From Methanocaldococcus sp. (lineage in GTDB: Archaea; AGJL01; Methanococci; Methanococcales; Methanocaldococcaceae): a stretch of DNA of 57,740 nt. The notes under the pieces were generated by a model. That model was not told where the DNA came from, searched no databases, and worked only from the letters and a program-made list of their open reading frames with translations. This document shows positions 37,897 through 47,279 of the stretch, piece by piece. A program made the position numbers and the translations under genes. The stretch is taken from assembly GCF_024490875.1 (NCBI RefSeq), contig NZ_JACCLX010000021.1, positions 1 through 57,740 of the forward strand, read 5' to 3'. Position 1 is the first letter of the stretch. Each line of letters begins with the position of its first letter.

Positions 37897-38775
37897 ATGA
37901 GTTCCTCACTATTGGGAACATTAAACTTAACATTATTTGCATACTTAGTTGGTTCATTGTTGTTAGGATTACATAGAAAAATAATGGCGAGAATTCAAGG
38001 AAGACCAGGACCACCAATTATTCAGTATCTTCTACATACCTTAAAATTCTATGTAAAGGAGATAACTTTTCCAATCACTGCTGGAAATCCTCTATACATA
38101 TTTGTAGTTTTGTTAGATGTCGCTGTATGGTTATCAGCATTAATTATAGGAATTGACCTCAAATCTTCATTATTAATTATAATAGGAATTTATGTTTTAC
38201 AAAAAATAGTTGAGCATGGATGTGGTTTGTCCTCTGGATCTCCTTATGGAAAATTAGGAGGGGTAAGAAGTGTATTCTCAGCCGCGGCAGAGGTTCCCTT
38301 ATTTGCAGTAGTTGCGGCTATATATTTAACAACTCACTCAGTATTAATTTCAGATATTTTAAGATATCAAGAATTACACGGCAGTTTAATCTTTAAAATG
38401 CCAATTTGTGCATTTGCCTTCTTTATATTACTTGTATCAAAATCTCCATACAGTCCATTTGGAATAGTTAAAGGTAAAGATATAGTTAGTGGATACATGA
38501 CAGAGCATTATGGTTTGTTGGCATCATTGATATACATTGCTGAATCTATTGCATATTTCGTATTATTGTGGCTGTTTATAGCAATATTCATTGGACCAGT
38601 AGTTATAAGTAATCCATTATTAACTTTGGCTGTTATGATTTTACTAACAGTAATATTGGCATTTATAAATGGTTTAACTCCTTTATTAGCCCCTCATCAC
38701 TCAGTTATGCTTCAAATGACTATTGCAGGTTTGGTTTTGTGCGATGTCCTTTATAGATTATTTTTAGGGGGATAA
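37897..38775 (+). CDS. ehaJ: Energy-converting hydrogenase A, NuoH-like membrane subunit EhaJ
   Basis: A 292-residue protein with seven or eight helices. It belongs to the NuoH/EchB family that links the hydrogenase module to the ion-transporting part; the early RIQGRPGPPIIQ block and the EVPLF and later loop residues are typical. GGTGGTG lies before the ATG. Confidence 0.92.
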   Translation: MSSSLLGTLNLTLFAYLVGSLLLGLHRKIMARIQGRPGPPIIQYLLHTLKFYVKEITFPITAGNPLYIFVVLLDVAVWLSALIIGIDLKSSLLIIIGIYVLQKIVEHGCGLSSGSPYGKLGGVRSVFSAAAEVPLFAVVAAIYLTTHSVLISDILRYQELHGSLIFKMPICAFAFFILLVSKSPYSPFGIVKGKDIVSGYMTEHYGLLASLIYIAESIAYFVLLWLFIAIFIGPVVISNPLLTLAVMILLTVILAFINGLTPLLAPHHSVMLQMTIAGLVLCDVLYRLFLGG

Positions 38776-38776
38776 A

Positions 38777-39022
38777 ATGAGAGGATATATTTACTTCTTT
38801 ACAATTGCATGCATTATAACAATAATTTATTGCATTCTAATAACTATATTCCAGTTAAATGTTAGTTTAGATCTATTCATATTCTTATTACTCTTAATAT
38901 TAACTATATCAATCACAAATAGAAAAATAGCCCGCAAAATGGAAAATTTAGAAGTATTATTTATGCTTATAATTTTAATATTCTTTGCCTATGCGTTGTA
39001 TAAACTTTACATTCCCGCATAA
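38777..39022 (+). CDS. ehaK: Energy-converting hydrogenase A, membrane subunit EhaK
   Basis: An 81-residue protein with three helices, starting one base after ehaJ. The ehaJ end supplies GGGGAT as ribosome binding site. Assigned by order and size. Confidence 0.8.
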   Translation: MRGYIYFFTIACIITIIYCILITIFQLNVSLDLFIFLLLLILTISITNRKIARKMENLEVLFMLIILIFFAYALYKLYIPA

Positions 39023-39034
39023 AGTGGTGAAATT

Positions 39035-39325
39035 ATGGATTTATTCTATTTAAATTTAGCGATAATTTCCTTTATAATTGGCAATATTATTGGGTTAGAA
39101 TACAGTTATAGAAAATACCCTAATCCCTATGTAGAAAAAAGTATTGATAAATTGGCGTTATCTTTGGCTATAATTGGAGGAATTTTGATAAACACCCCTT
39201 TATATATAATTGGAACTTTATTAATTGGCTTTCCATTAGGAATGAGACCAGGATATGGAAGAGTTGAGTTAGTTGTTGGAATAATTACTGCCTTAGTAGT
39301 GAGAGGCATAATTTCATTAGTTTAA
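39035..39325 (+). CDS. ehaL: Energy-converting hydrogenase A, membrane subunit EhaL
   Basis: A 96-residue, three-helix protein with a conserved [13 protein letters not shown] loop before the last helix. GTGGTGA precedes the ATG. Confidence 0.82.
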   Translation: MDLFYLNLAIISFIIGNIIGLEYSYRKYPNPYVEKSIDKLALSLAIIGGILINTPLYIIGTLLIGFPLGMRPGYGRVELVVGIITALVVRGIISLV

Positions 39326-39342
39326 TTTATTTGGTGGTAATT

Positions 39343-39756
39343 ATGGAAGAAACATTGAATATTGACAAAAAGTATGTTGAAAATTCGTTAAAGCAGAAGA
39401 TAAATGTCCTTAAAGATAATAGATTTTTAATGGATGAAGTTTTTATTCCAATATCTAAGGCGTTAAAAATTGATGTTGATGAGGTAATTGAAATATTTCT
39501 AAAAAAATTGGACTTTACTTCATGTTATGAACTACACGCCTATGCAGAACAGGCAAGAATGGGATGTTTAGGTAGAAAGGTTGATATTGACTTAGGTTTA
39601 TGTTGGCTATGTGATTTCTTTGGGTTAATTAAAAAAGAAGAGGCAGATTTAATTAGAAAAAAAGTTGTAGAACTTCATGTTTTGTATAAAAAACCTTATA
39701 AAGAAGCGTTAGATGAAGGAAGGAAATTGATTATTAAGTTGCTAAGGGAGGAATAA
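39343..39756 (+). CDS. ehaM: Energy-converting hydrogenase A, soluble subunit EhaM
   Basis: A 137-residue soluble, mostly helical protein of the DUF1959/EhaM family with Cys at about 57, 71, 83 and 86 (the last two in CWLC). These might bind a metal, but that is not established. GGTGGT decides the ATG at 39343; the longer frame starts with a TTG ahead of that site. Confidence 0.84.
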   Translation: MEETLNIDKKYVENSLKQKINVLKDNRFLMDEVFIPISKALKIDVDEVIEIFLKKLDFTSCYELHAYAEQARMGCLGRKVDIDLGLCWLCDFFGLIKKEEADLIRKKVVELHVLYKKPYKEALDEGRKLIIKLLREE

Positions 39757-39758
39757 AT

Positions 39759-40205
39759 ATGGTAAAAAAGTTGTTTAGAAAGAGGTCAATCAATGTCTGT
39801 ATTGTCAATACTGGGGGATGTAATGGATGCGACATAGAAATAGTTTCCTGTCTATCTGCGAGATATGACATAGAGCAGTATGGAATTTATGTTCATAACA
39901 ATCCAAAAGAGGCAGATGTTTTGTTAGTTACTGGCCCTGTAACATTACAATGGGCTGAAAGATTAAAAGAAATTTATGAAAAAACCCCCGAACCTAAGAT
40001 TGTTGTCGCAGTTGGAGCATGTGCATTGAGTGGAGGAATCTTCAAAGAGGGGCATGTAATTGGAGGAGTTCATAAAGTTATTCCAGTAGATGCTAAAATT
40101 CCGGGATGCCCTCCAAGACCCTCTGAAATAATTGAGGCAATATTGAAAGTGGCTCCAAAGGCGTTGGCAATGAGAGAAGAGAAGTTAAAAGAGAAAAATA
40201 AATGA
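39759..40205 (+). CDS. ehaN: Energy-converting [NiFe] hydrogenase A, small subunit EhaN
   Basis: The small subunit with the proximal [4Fe-4S] cluster: CNGCD (about 21-25), a third Cys in GACALSGG and a fourth in PGCPPRP. It passes electrons between the NiFe site of EhaO and the polyferredoxins. 148 residues, as in other group 4 hydrogenases. GGGAGGA precedes the ATG. Confidence 0.95.
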   Translation: MVKKLFRKRSINVCIVNTGGCNGCDIEIVSCLSARYDIEQYGIYVHNNPKEADVLLVTGPVTLQWAERLKEIYEKTPEPKIVVAVGACALSGGIFKEGHVIGGVHKVIPVDAKIPGCPPRPSEIIEAILKVAPKALAMREEKLKEKNK

Positions 40206-40227
40206 AAAATTATAAAAGAGTGAAATT

Positions 40228-41358
40228 ATGGCAACAGTTCCTATTGGTCCTATTCATCCAATATTAAAAGAACCTTTAAGAATTAAATTAATATTAGAGG
40301 GAGAAAAACCTGTTGATGCTGAAATTGAAATGGGTTATGTTCATAGAGGAATAGAAAAAATTATGGAAGGGAAACACTGTCATAAAGGAATTTATTTGGC
40401 TGAGAGAGTTTGTGGAATCTGTTCATTTATTCACACTATGACATTTGCTGAATGTATTGAGCATATTTCAAAAATAGAAATTCCTGATAAAGCAAAATAT
40501 TTGAGAGTAATAGTATGTGAATTGGAAAGAATTCATAGCCATTTAATTGCTTCGGCAGTTTATAACTTATCAATAGAGCATGAAACTCTTGGAATATGGC
40601 TTTTAAATGTCAGAGAAATAATTATGGATTTAATAGAGATGATTACTGGGAATAGAATTAATATGGGTTATATTGTAGTAGGAGGTGTTAGAAGAGACAT
40701 AAATAGAGAGATGATTGATGAAATAAATAAAAAACTCGACATTTTGCTTGAAGAACTAAAAAATATTATTGAAGTGTTTGAAAATGGACCATTAATAGCT
40801 TTAAGAAGCAAAGGGATTGCTATCCTACCTTATCACGAAATTATGAGAACGAGGGCTGTTGGACCAGTATGTAGAGGCTCTGGGCTTCCAGAGAGTGATT
40901 GGAGATTGAGACATTCAACATATCAAGAACTTAAATTTAAGCCAGTTTGGAGAAAAGAGGGAGATAACTTTGCAAGAATGATGGTTAGGCATGAAGAAAT
41001 CTTAGAGAGTGTTAGATTAATTAGGAAATGTTTAGAATTGTATGAAGAGAGCCAAGGAGATATTAGAGTTAAAGTAGATATAAGAGGAGGCAAGGGTGAG
41101 TGGAGAAACGAAGCTCCAAGAGGGGAGGTATTGTATAAAATGGAAATTACTGATGGAGGGATTATAAAAAGAATAATGATCAGAACTCCAACTGTAATGA
41201 ACTTAGAGGCATATAAGTATATGTTAAAAACCTGTCCAACAGTCTCTGATGCAGTATCTGCCTACGCCAGTATAGATCCCTGCATATCATGCACTGAAAG
41301 GACTATAATTGCTGTAAAAGATGGTAAGGAAGTTCCTATAAACTTTGGGCATATTTAG
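40228..41358 (+). CDS. ehaO: Energy-converting [NiFe] hydrogenase A, large subunit EhaO
   Basis: The catalytic subunit. Two CxxC pairs bind the NiFe centre: RVCGIC at about 64-69 and DPCISC near the C terminus (about 351-356). As in other Ech-type enzymes the protein ends soon after the second pair with no long cleaved tail. It uses H2 to reduce ferredoxin, driven by an ion gradient. GTGA precedes the ATG. Confidence 0.96.
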   Translation: MATVPIGPIHPILKEPLRIKLILEGEKPVDAEIEMGYVHRGIEKIMEGKHCHKGIYLAERVCGICSFIHTMTFAECIEHISKIEIPDKAKYLRVIVCELERIHSHLIASAVYNLSIEHETLGIWLLNVREIIMDLIEMITGNRINMGYIVVGGVRRDINREMIDEINKKLDILLEELKNIIEVFENGPLIALRSKGIAILPYHEIMRTRAVGPVCRGSGLPESDWRLRHSTYQELKFKPVWRKEGDNFARMMVRHEEILESVRLIRKCLELYEESQGDIRVKVDIRGGKGEWRNEAPRGEVLYKMEITDGGIIKRIMIRTPTVMNLEAYKYMLKTCPTVSDAVSAYASIDPCISCTERTIIAVKDGKEVPINFGHI

Positions 41359-41368
41359 GGTGGTATTT

Positions 41369-42586
41369 ATGGCATCCTCTTTATGGTATCTTTATGAATT
41401 TGTTAAAAAAAGATGGATTAAAAATTTTATTAATGCCAAGGCAAATAAAAGTTCTTATATTCCACCAGAAAGGTATAGAAAAGTTCCTTCTATTGTTAAA
41501 TTTCCTGAGAGATGTATATCTTGCGAAGGATGTAAAGAAAGTTGTCCTGCCTTTGCAATTGAATTAATTTACAATGAAAATTATAACAAAAAAATTCCAA
41601 AAATTGATGAAGATTCATGTATTACCTGTGCCAACTGTGTCGAAGTTTGCCCTACTGGTGTCTTAGAGATAGATAAGCATAGAGTTGAAACTGAGGGATT
41701 GTTTTATAGCAAGCCAAAGTATCACAATCTTATAATAGATGAAGAAACCTGTGTCAGATGTGGAAACTGTAAGAGAGTTTGCCCAATAAATGTTATTGAT
41801 ATTAAGAATGGAAAGTATGTAATTGATATTAACTTATGTATTTACTGTAAAGAGTGTATAAAAGCGTGTCCAATAGAAAATGCTATAATAGTCGTTGATG
41901 AGAAAAAACTAAAAGAAAAGATTGAAAAGGCTTTTGAACTTAAAAATAAAAAGATTACCAATAGATTAGAAGTAGAAGAAAATAAAATTGAGGATATTCC
42001 TCACATAGTTAATAGTTTGTGTATAACTTGCGGAATTTGTAAGGATGTGTGCGTGGGGGAGATTAATTTAGTAGAAAAAAAAGTTGTCAATTGTGTAAAA
42101 TGTGGTTTATGTATTGAAGTTTGTCCAACAACAGCAATAAGATTAAAAGTTCCAATAATTCCAAAGAGAAGAGATATTTGCTATGTTATTGATGAAGATT
42201 TATGTATTGGTTGTAGAATTTGTCAGAAAATTTGTAAGGTTGATGCAATTAAAATCAGTAAAGAGACAAAACTTCCATACATTGTTCCAGAATTGTGCGT
42301 TAGTTGTGGATTATGTGAAAGAGAGTGTCCAGTCAATGCTATAAAACCTGTTAAGCCAGAGGAGGCAAAAGAATTAGTCAAAGTAAGAATAATAGAGAAC
42401 GAAATAATTGAAAAAATTGAAAATGATTTAATTAACTACACTAAGAAGTATGGAAAGGTTTTAGAAGAGATTGAAAAATTGGCAGTTAATAAACTGAAAG
42501 AGGAATTAAGAAAGAAAGTTTATGAAGAAAATAAGAGGATAAAGGAAATTAAGAGGGAGTTTTATGATAAAAGAAATAATATATAA
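41369..42586 (+). CDS. ehaP: Polyferredoxin with eight 4Fe-4S motifs (EhaP type)
   Basis: A 405-residue protein with eight CxxCxxCxxxC sites: CISCEGC, CITCANC, CVRCGNC, CIYCKEC, CITCGIC, CVKCGLC, CIGCRIC and CVSCGLC. The fifth and seventh end in Cys-Val and Cys-Lys instead of Cys-Pro. A helical tail of about 80 residues follows. GGGTGGT before the ATG at 41369 decides the start. Its last codons overlap the next gene. The letter EhaP is by position; naming differs between species. Confidence 0.88.
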   Translation: MASSLWYLYEFVKKRWIKNFINAKANKSSYIPPERYRKVPSIVKFPERCISCEGCKESCPAFAIELIYNENYNKKIPKIDEDSCITCANCVEVCPTGVLEIDKHRVETEGLFYSKPKYHNLIIDEETCVRCGNCKRVCPINVIDIKNGKYVIDINLCIYCKECIKACPIENAIIVVDEKKLKEKIEKAFELKNKKITNRLEVEENKIEDIPHIVNSLCITCGICKDVCVGEINLVEKKVVNCVKCGLCIEVCPTTAIRLKVPIIPKRRDICYVIDEDLCIGCRICQKICKVDAIKISKETKLPYIVPELCVSCGLCERECPVNAIKPVKPEEAKELVKVRIIENEIIEKIENDLINYTKKYGKVLEEIEKLAVNKLKEELRKKVYEENKRIKEIKREFYDKRNNI

Positions 42587-43055
42587 ACACTTAGAATTAG
42601 AAAATAAAAATATTGAAATATTCCCAAAGTTTAATTTAATATTTAACAAAAGAGAAATTATAGTTAAAGAAGATAGATGTATAACCTGTGGGAAATGTAT
42701 AGAGATTTGTCCAGTTAATGCCATATCTTATGATAAAAGTGGCTTATTTATAAAAATTAATAGAGAAAAATGTATTTTTTGCGGAAAGTGTAAAAAAGTT
42801 TGCCCAAATGATGCCATTGTAATAATAAAACTAAAATGCGAGATTAATGAAACTGCAAAAATAGTTGAAATAAACAAATATGAATTTATTGAATATATTA
42901 AAGAAAGATGCGCCTCTTGTTTAGTATGCCTAAGAAACTGTCCATACAAAGCCATTGAAGAGTATGGATCTAAAATAAGAATTGATATAACTAAATGTGA
43001 GTTATGTGGAAGATGCGAAGAAATATGTCCTCTGAATGCTATAATATTAAGATAA
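42564..43055 (+). CDS. Polyferredoxin with four 4Fe-4S motifs
   Basis: A 163-residue protein with CITCGKC, CIFCGKC, CASCLVC and CELCGRC sites. It begins inside the end of the eight-cluster protein (23-base overlap), with GGGAG upstream, so the two are made together. Likely part of the wire that carries electrons from EhaN to ferredoxin. Whether it equals EhaQ of other methanogens is unsure. Confidence 0.87.
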   Translation: MIKEIIYKHLELENKNIEIFPKFNLIFNKREIIVKEDRCITCGKCIEICPVNAISYDKSGLFIKINREKCIFCGKCKKVCPNDAIVIIKLKCEINETAKIVEINKYEFIEYIKERCASCLVCLRNCPYKAIEEYGSKIRIDITKCELCGRCEEICPLNAIILR

Positions 43056-43069
43056 TTTAGGTGATTTAT

Positions 43070-43813
43070 TTGATTGAAATAAAAAAATCTTTAAATGAAA
43101 TTTTATCGAAGATTGATGGAGATAAAGATTATATTACAAAAGTTGCTCACAAAATAAAGCCAATAACTTACAGATCTCTATATGTTAATGAAAGTAAATG
43201 CGTCAGATGTAATCTTTGCTATAAAGAGTGTCCAGTAAATGCAATAGAAAAGGCGAAAATTAGAAAACCAGTGAAAATTATTGATGAGAAGTGTGTTAAA
43301 TGTGAGATCTGTGTTCAAACATGTCCAGTTGGAGCTATATATATAATAGAAGGTAAGGCAGAGGTTAAAAATAGTGAAATACATTATTTAATAAAGGAAA
43401 AAACTATTCCCCATAGAAAAATTAGACTAAAAAATTATTACATAGATAAAGATAAATGTGTAAAATGTGGAATTTGTGCAAGATATTGTCCTACTAAGGC
43501 TATAAAAGTTAAAATAAGGAAGAGTATAGAGATTAATTTAGATTTATGTATGGGTTGTGGAGCTTGTATGGAAGTGTGTCCAAAAAAATGTATAAATGTT
43601 GAAAATGAGATAGGGGAAGTTATAAAAACAAAAGACATTGAAGTTAATAAAAACTTATGTGTTGGTTGTTTTGTCTGTGTTGAAGAATGTCCAGTCAATG
43701 CCATTGAAGAAGAAGGAGGCAAAGTTAAAATTAATAAGGATAAATGTATATTATGTGGAAAATGTGTAGAGGTTTGTCCAGTCAATGCTATAAAGATGGA
43801 AGAGAAAAAATAA
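43070..43813 (+). CDS. Polyferredoxin with six 4Fe-4S motifs
   Basis: A 247-residue protein with six sites: CVRCNLC, CVKCEIC, CVKCGIC, CMGCGAC, CVGCFVC and CILCGKC. It is the last gene of the eha operon. TTG at 43070 is chosen, with AGGTGAT four bases before it, in the same pattern as korB; a GTG inside that site would add three residues. It ends three bases from the convergent rfcS gene. Confidence 0.87.
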   Translation: MIEIKKSLNEILSKIDGDKDYITKVAHKIKPITYRSLYVNESKCVRCNLCYKECPVNAIEKAKIRKPVKIIDEKCVKCEICVQTCPVGAIYIIEGKAEVKNSEIHYLIKEKTIPHRKIRLKNYYIDKDKCVKCGICARYCPTKAIKVKIRKSIEINLDLCMGCGACMEVCPKKCINVENEIGEVIKTKDIEVNKNLCVGCFVCVEECPVNAIEEEGGKVKINKDKCILCGKCVEVCPVNAIKMEEKK

Positions 43814-43816
43814 AAA

Positions 43817-46800
43817 TTATTTTTTACCCAGTAAAGCCATTTTTGCAAGTAAAGAACTTAACTGAATTCTTTCATTTGCTCCTTCTACTATTCTAAAATC
43901 AGTTTCTCCTATGTAATCTGCCAATTCAACCTTTTTTCTCTCATCAATGTTTAAATTATTTATCTCTCTAAACATCTGATTTAATATATCTTCTCCACTC
44001 ATACCCCACTCAACCATAAGTTTATATAATAAATCTCTCGCCTCCATAAATTTGCCTTCTAATGCCAATTCCATCATTTTTTTAACTTCCTCAGGTCTTG
44101 CTCTTGAAGATACTTTATAGATAATTTCATCATCTATAACATTACTTAATGCAGCAGCAGTTTGTAATACATTTATAGCCTTTCTTAAATCTCCTTCACT
44201 AACATAGATTATTGCATCTAATCCACTCTCAGTTAATTTTAAATTCTCCTTTTCAGCAATCTCCTTTAATTTTTTTGCAATATCTTCTTTTTTAAGTGGT
44301 GAGAATCTGAAAACTGCACACCTTGATTGAATTGGAGGAATAATTTTACTTGGGTAATTACAGGATAGGATAAATCTACAAACATTTGAGTATTTCTCCA
44401 TAATTCTTCTTAAAGCGTTTTGAGCATCTGCTGTCAAAGCATCACTTTCATCTAAGAATATTATCTTAAATGGTATATCTCCGATTGGTTTAGTTCTTGC
44501 AAATTCTTTTACTTTTGTCCTAATAACATCTATTCCTCTTTCATCAGAGTTATGTAATAAAATTGGGACATTTCCAGCAAAGAACATTTCATTATTTGGG
44601 ACACTAACATCATATACATAGTCGTTATAATCAATAATTTCAATTTTTTTCACTTTTAATGCATGTAAATCAGTATAAGCCAATTTATGTAATAGATAGT
44701 ATATGTTTAATTCTTCTTCGCTTAATTCTTCCTTATTTATCATTTTTAGGATTTCTCTAATTAATATCTTAGAAACTCTCTCTTTTTTCTCATAAAGTTG
44801 ATGCCTTAAAACATATCTCCAATTTCCATTTATCTTATCTTCAATTTTTTTCAGCAATTTTATAACTATATCTGCTGGCAATAAATCACTTTTCTTCCAA
44901 TTCATTCCTCCTTTCCATATCAGTCTAACTTCTCTGTTAAATATTGAACTCTCTATTCCTGATATTCTCGAAAGCCATGCGATATCGATTAATAAATCTT
45001 TTGAAACTGATGTTATTCTAATTACTTCATTCCATTTTCCACAGCCATCTCCATCAAATACCCCTTTTAAATATGCTACTCTTTCATTAATTGGCAGTTG
45101 ATATATAAAATAAGGAACTCTTTTGTTTCTTGCTCTTTTGCCATTTCTATCGTAGAAATTGTCTCTAATAAACTTTGCAATTTGAGTATTTAAAATTCTT
45201 ATCTGTGTTGCTGAATATCTTGACCTATCAAATCCTGAAGATGTTTTATTTTTATAGGATTGTAATTCTAATTTATCTACTATTGACTCCAATTTTTTAA
45301 TTAACTCTGTTTCATGGTTTCCTAATGTGTATATAACTTGTCCAGAAGTGTTATTTTTAAAACCTACCGCCCCTTCCGCAGTGTATAAACCAAGCATCCA
45401 TGCAATATCTTCATTTAGTTCTAAATTATCGACCACTCTAACTCTTGATGTTATTGCTTTTGGAGAGTATTCTTTTAAACTTATATTTTCCAAATCTCCT
45501 CCAATATTTGCAGTAAAACTCAATAAAAAGTCACCTACTTTAATATCACTTGCTTTTTTAGTTATTAGTCCATTTTCACTAAGCATCATTATAGCATGGT
45601 TTCCAGTTAATTCTAATACAGCCCCTCCTTCAAGATGAACTCTCAATATTTTTTCCACTTTATGCCTTATTATCTTTGAGACCTTTGCCCATCTTACTTT
45701 ATAATTATCATCAACGGTTAAAACTTCTAAGTTATCTACATCTTTATATTCCTCATCTTCCTCTTTGAAATAAATTTTATCCAACTCTGCAAAGGTTGTT
45801 CTTTTAGTTACTCCATTAATTTTTACCAATATTGGAGTATCCTTAGAAACAGACGCATTAAGTTCTAAAAAGTTCTCCCTCCAATTTTCTCCAAATAAAT
45901 CTCTTGCTAAACATAAAGCCGCGGTTGTATTGTGCAATATAGTTGGTAAATTACCTCCAACAAAGTTGTGATATTTTGGAACATGTAAATCATAGATTAT
46001 GAAATCCCCATATAATTGCTCAATTTCAACAATTTCATCCCAATAGATTTCATTAGATGCTAAGAATAATAAATATCCTATACAATCTAACAATTTATTA
46101 TCTCTAATTTTATCTAACTGGTTATATATCCTATTTAAAATAGCATTACACAATTTTCTACATTCATTATTGCCTAAAATATTGCTTTTTAATTTAACAT
46201 TTTTAATTCCCAACTTTTCACAGATATAATTTATTTTTTTCACATCTACAATTATTTTATCAGAAATTTCTTCAAAAATTGTTATTTTATAAATATTATT
46301 TACTTTTTCCAATTTAACGATAACACCATATTTTAATAGTGCATAACTTAATTCTTCTGCAAAATCTTTATTTGTTGTAGGTAATATTATTTTATTATCC
46401 TTTTTGATTCCTTCACATTCAATATAAGCATCTAAAAATACTTTTAAAGTATCACTATTCATAATATTATTTGGAATCCTTTTATTGGCTAAATTATATT
46501 TTTTAATTACTTCTAATGCCTCTTTTGAAATTATTGTTATACAATTATCTCCCTCTATTATCTTAGCATCCTTAAATAAACTTTTTGTAAGTTCTAAGAA
46601 CTTATTTATAATTTTTTTATCATTGTGGGTGAAGATAATCTTATCATCTTTAATATATCCTTCTGCTACATAATAGGCAATCCATCTAACTAAATCAATG
46701 TTTTCATTATCTTTATTATTATCAAAAACTACATATCTTGGTGTTGCTAACTTATCTCCAACCTTTAAATTTTCTGCCTTTTCCCATTTTATTTCTCCAT

Positions 46801-47212
46801 TTTTGTTATTTATTAGTAGAGGATGGTAGGTTGTTACTTTTAATTCTCTTCCCATCTTAGTTTTTATCTTTATTAAAGCATTGGTTTTATCCTTATATAC
46901 ATACTGCACATTAAATTCTCTAACTTTTCCTTCTTCATCAACTCCTAAAACTTTTATATTATCAGTTAAAGTTGCTCCAAATTTTCCATTGCTTATTTCA
47001 TCAACAACTTCTCCAATCTCTCTAATCTCCCCATTTACAATAACTTTTATATCTCCTGTTAAGCACTTTCCAACTCCTGGTGGTCCGCTAAACAAAAGAT
47101 GGGGCATGCTCTTTTTTTCAACATATTTTTTTAATCTCTTTACTATCTCATCTTGTCCAACGATTTCATCCAATGTCTTTGGTCTATACTTTTCTACCCA
47201 TGGCTCGTCCAT
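43817..47212 (-). CDS. rfcS: Replication factor C small subunit with two inteins
   Basis: The clamp-loader small subunit is interrupted by two in-frame inteins. The exteins are residues 1-49, 429-453 and 889-1131, together 317 residues, the normal RfcS length. Walker A (GPPGVGK-T) is split by the first intein. The second splits NA-SDERGID shortly after it. Walker B (IIFLDESD) and the SRC motif (QSRCAVFRF) are in the third part. RfcS with RfcL loads the PCNA clamp. The gene converges with the eha operon and is followed upstream by cfbD, as in M. jannaschii. Confidence 0.97.
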   Translation of the reverse strand: MDEPWVEKYRPKTLDEIVGQDEIVKRLKKYVEKKSMPHLLFSGPPGVGKCLTGDIKVIVNGEIREIGEVVDEISNGKFGATLTDNIKVLGVDEEGKVREFNVQYVYKDKTNALIKIKTKMGRELKVTTYHPLLINNKNGEIKWEKAENLKVGDKLATPRYVVFDNNKDNENIDLVRWIAYYVAEGYIKDDKIIFTHNDKKIINKFLELTKSLFKDAKIIEGDNCITIISKEALEVIKKYNLANKRIPNNIMNSDTLKVFLDAYIECEGIKKDNKIILPTTNKDFAEELSYALLKYGVIVKLEKVNNIYKITIFEEISDKIIVDVKKINYICEKLGIKNVKLKSNILGNNECRKLCNAILNRIYNQLDKIRDNKLLDCIGYLLFLASNEIYWDEIVEIEQLYGDFIIYDLHVPKYHNFVGGNLPTILHNTTAALCLARDLFGENWRENFLELNASVSKDTPILVKINGVTKRTTFAELDKIYFKEEDEEYKDVDNLEVLTVDDNYKVRWAKVSKIIRHKVEKILRVHLEGGAVLELTGNHAIMMLSENGLITKKASDIKVGDFLLSFTANIGGDLENISLKEYSPKAITSRVRVVDNLELNEDIAWMLGLYTAEGAVGFKNNTSGQVIYTLGNHETELIKKLESIVDKLELQSYKNKTSSGFDRSRYSATQIRILNTQIAKFIRDNFYDRNGKRARNKRVPYFIYQLPINERVAYLKGVFDGDGCGKWNEVIRITSVSKDLLIDIAWLSRISGIESSIFNREVRLIWKGGMNWKKSDLLPADIVIKLLKKIEDKINGNWRYVLRHQLYEKKERVSKILIREILKMINKEELSEEELNIYYLLHKLAYTDLHALKVKKIEIIDYNDYVYDVSVPNNEMFFAGNVPILLHNSDERGIDVIRTKVKEFARTKPIGDIPFKIIFLDESDALTADAQNALRRIMEKYSNVCRFILSCNYPSKIIPPIQSRCAVFRFSPLKKEDIAKKLKEIAEKENLKLTESGLDAIIYVSEGDLRKAINVLQTAAALSNVIDDEIIYKVSSRARPEEVKKMMELALEGKFMEARDLLYKLMVEWGMSGEDILNQMFREINNLNIDERKKVELADYIGETDFRIVEGANERIQLSSLLAKMALLGKK
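44549..45853 (-). mobile_element. Intein 2 in RfcS, in the NASDERG segment
   Basis: 435 residues from Ser454 to Asn888. It starts with Ser (SVSKDTPILV), has block B LTGNHAIMM, block F YDVSVPNNEMFFAG and ends LLHN before Ser. The LAGLIDADG nuclease has helices LGLYTAEGAV and LKGVFDGDGCG, with both acidic residues in place, so it may still be a working homing endonuclease. Confidence 0.93.
45929..47065 (-). mobile_element. Intein 1 in RfcS, at the Walker A lysine-threonine junction
   Basis: 379 residues from Cys50 to Asn428. Splicing blocks are seen: N-terminal CLTGDIKV, block B with TTYHPLL, block F YDLHVPKYHNFVGG and C-terminal LHN before Thr. The central part keeps two decayed LAGLIDADG helices, WIAYYVAEGY and FLDAYIECEG; the first lacks the usual first Asp. 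Splicing residues look intact; nuclease activity is doubtful. Confidence 0.93.
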
Positions 47213-47279
47213 AGTTTCACCACCAATTTATCTAATTTTTAAAATTAATTTTTAATTCTTTTATATTTACTTTACTTTT

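Noticed and set aside
34235-39325. A run of small membrane proteins considered as a multisubunit Na+/H+ antiporter (Mrp/Mnh)
   Set aside because: The next genes are a [NiFe] hydrogenase pair and polyferredoxins, and the order and sizes fit eha, so the set is hydrogenase.
43438-43848. Minus-strand frame opposite the six-cluster polyferredoxin
   Set aside because: Its Thr/His/Gln-rich repeats mirror the Cys-rich repeats of the real gene; no ribosome binding site and it overlaps the eha and rfcS ends.
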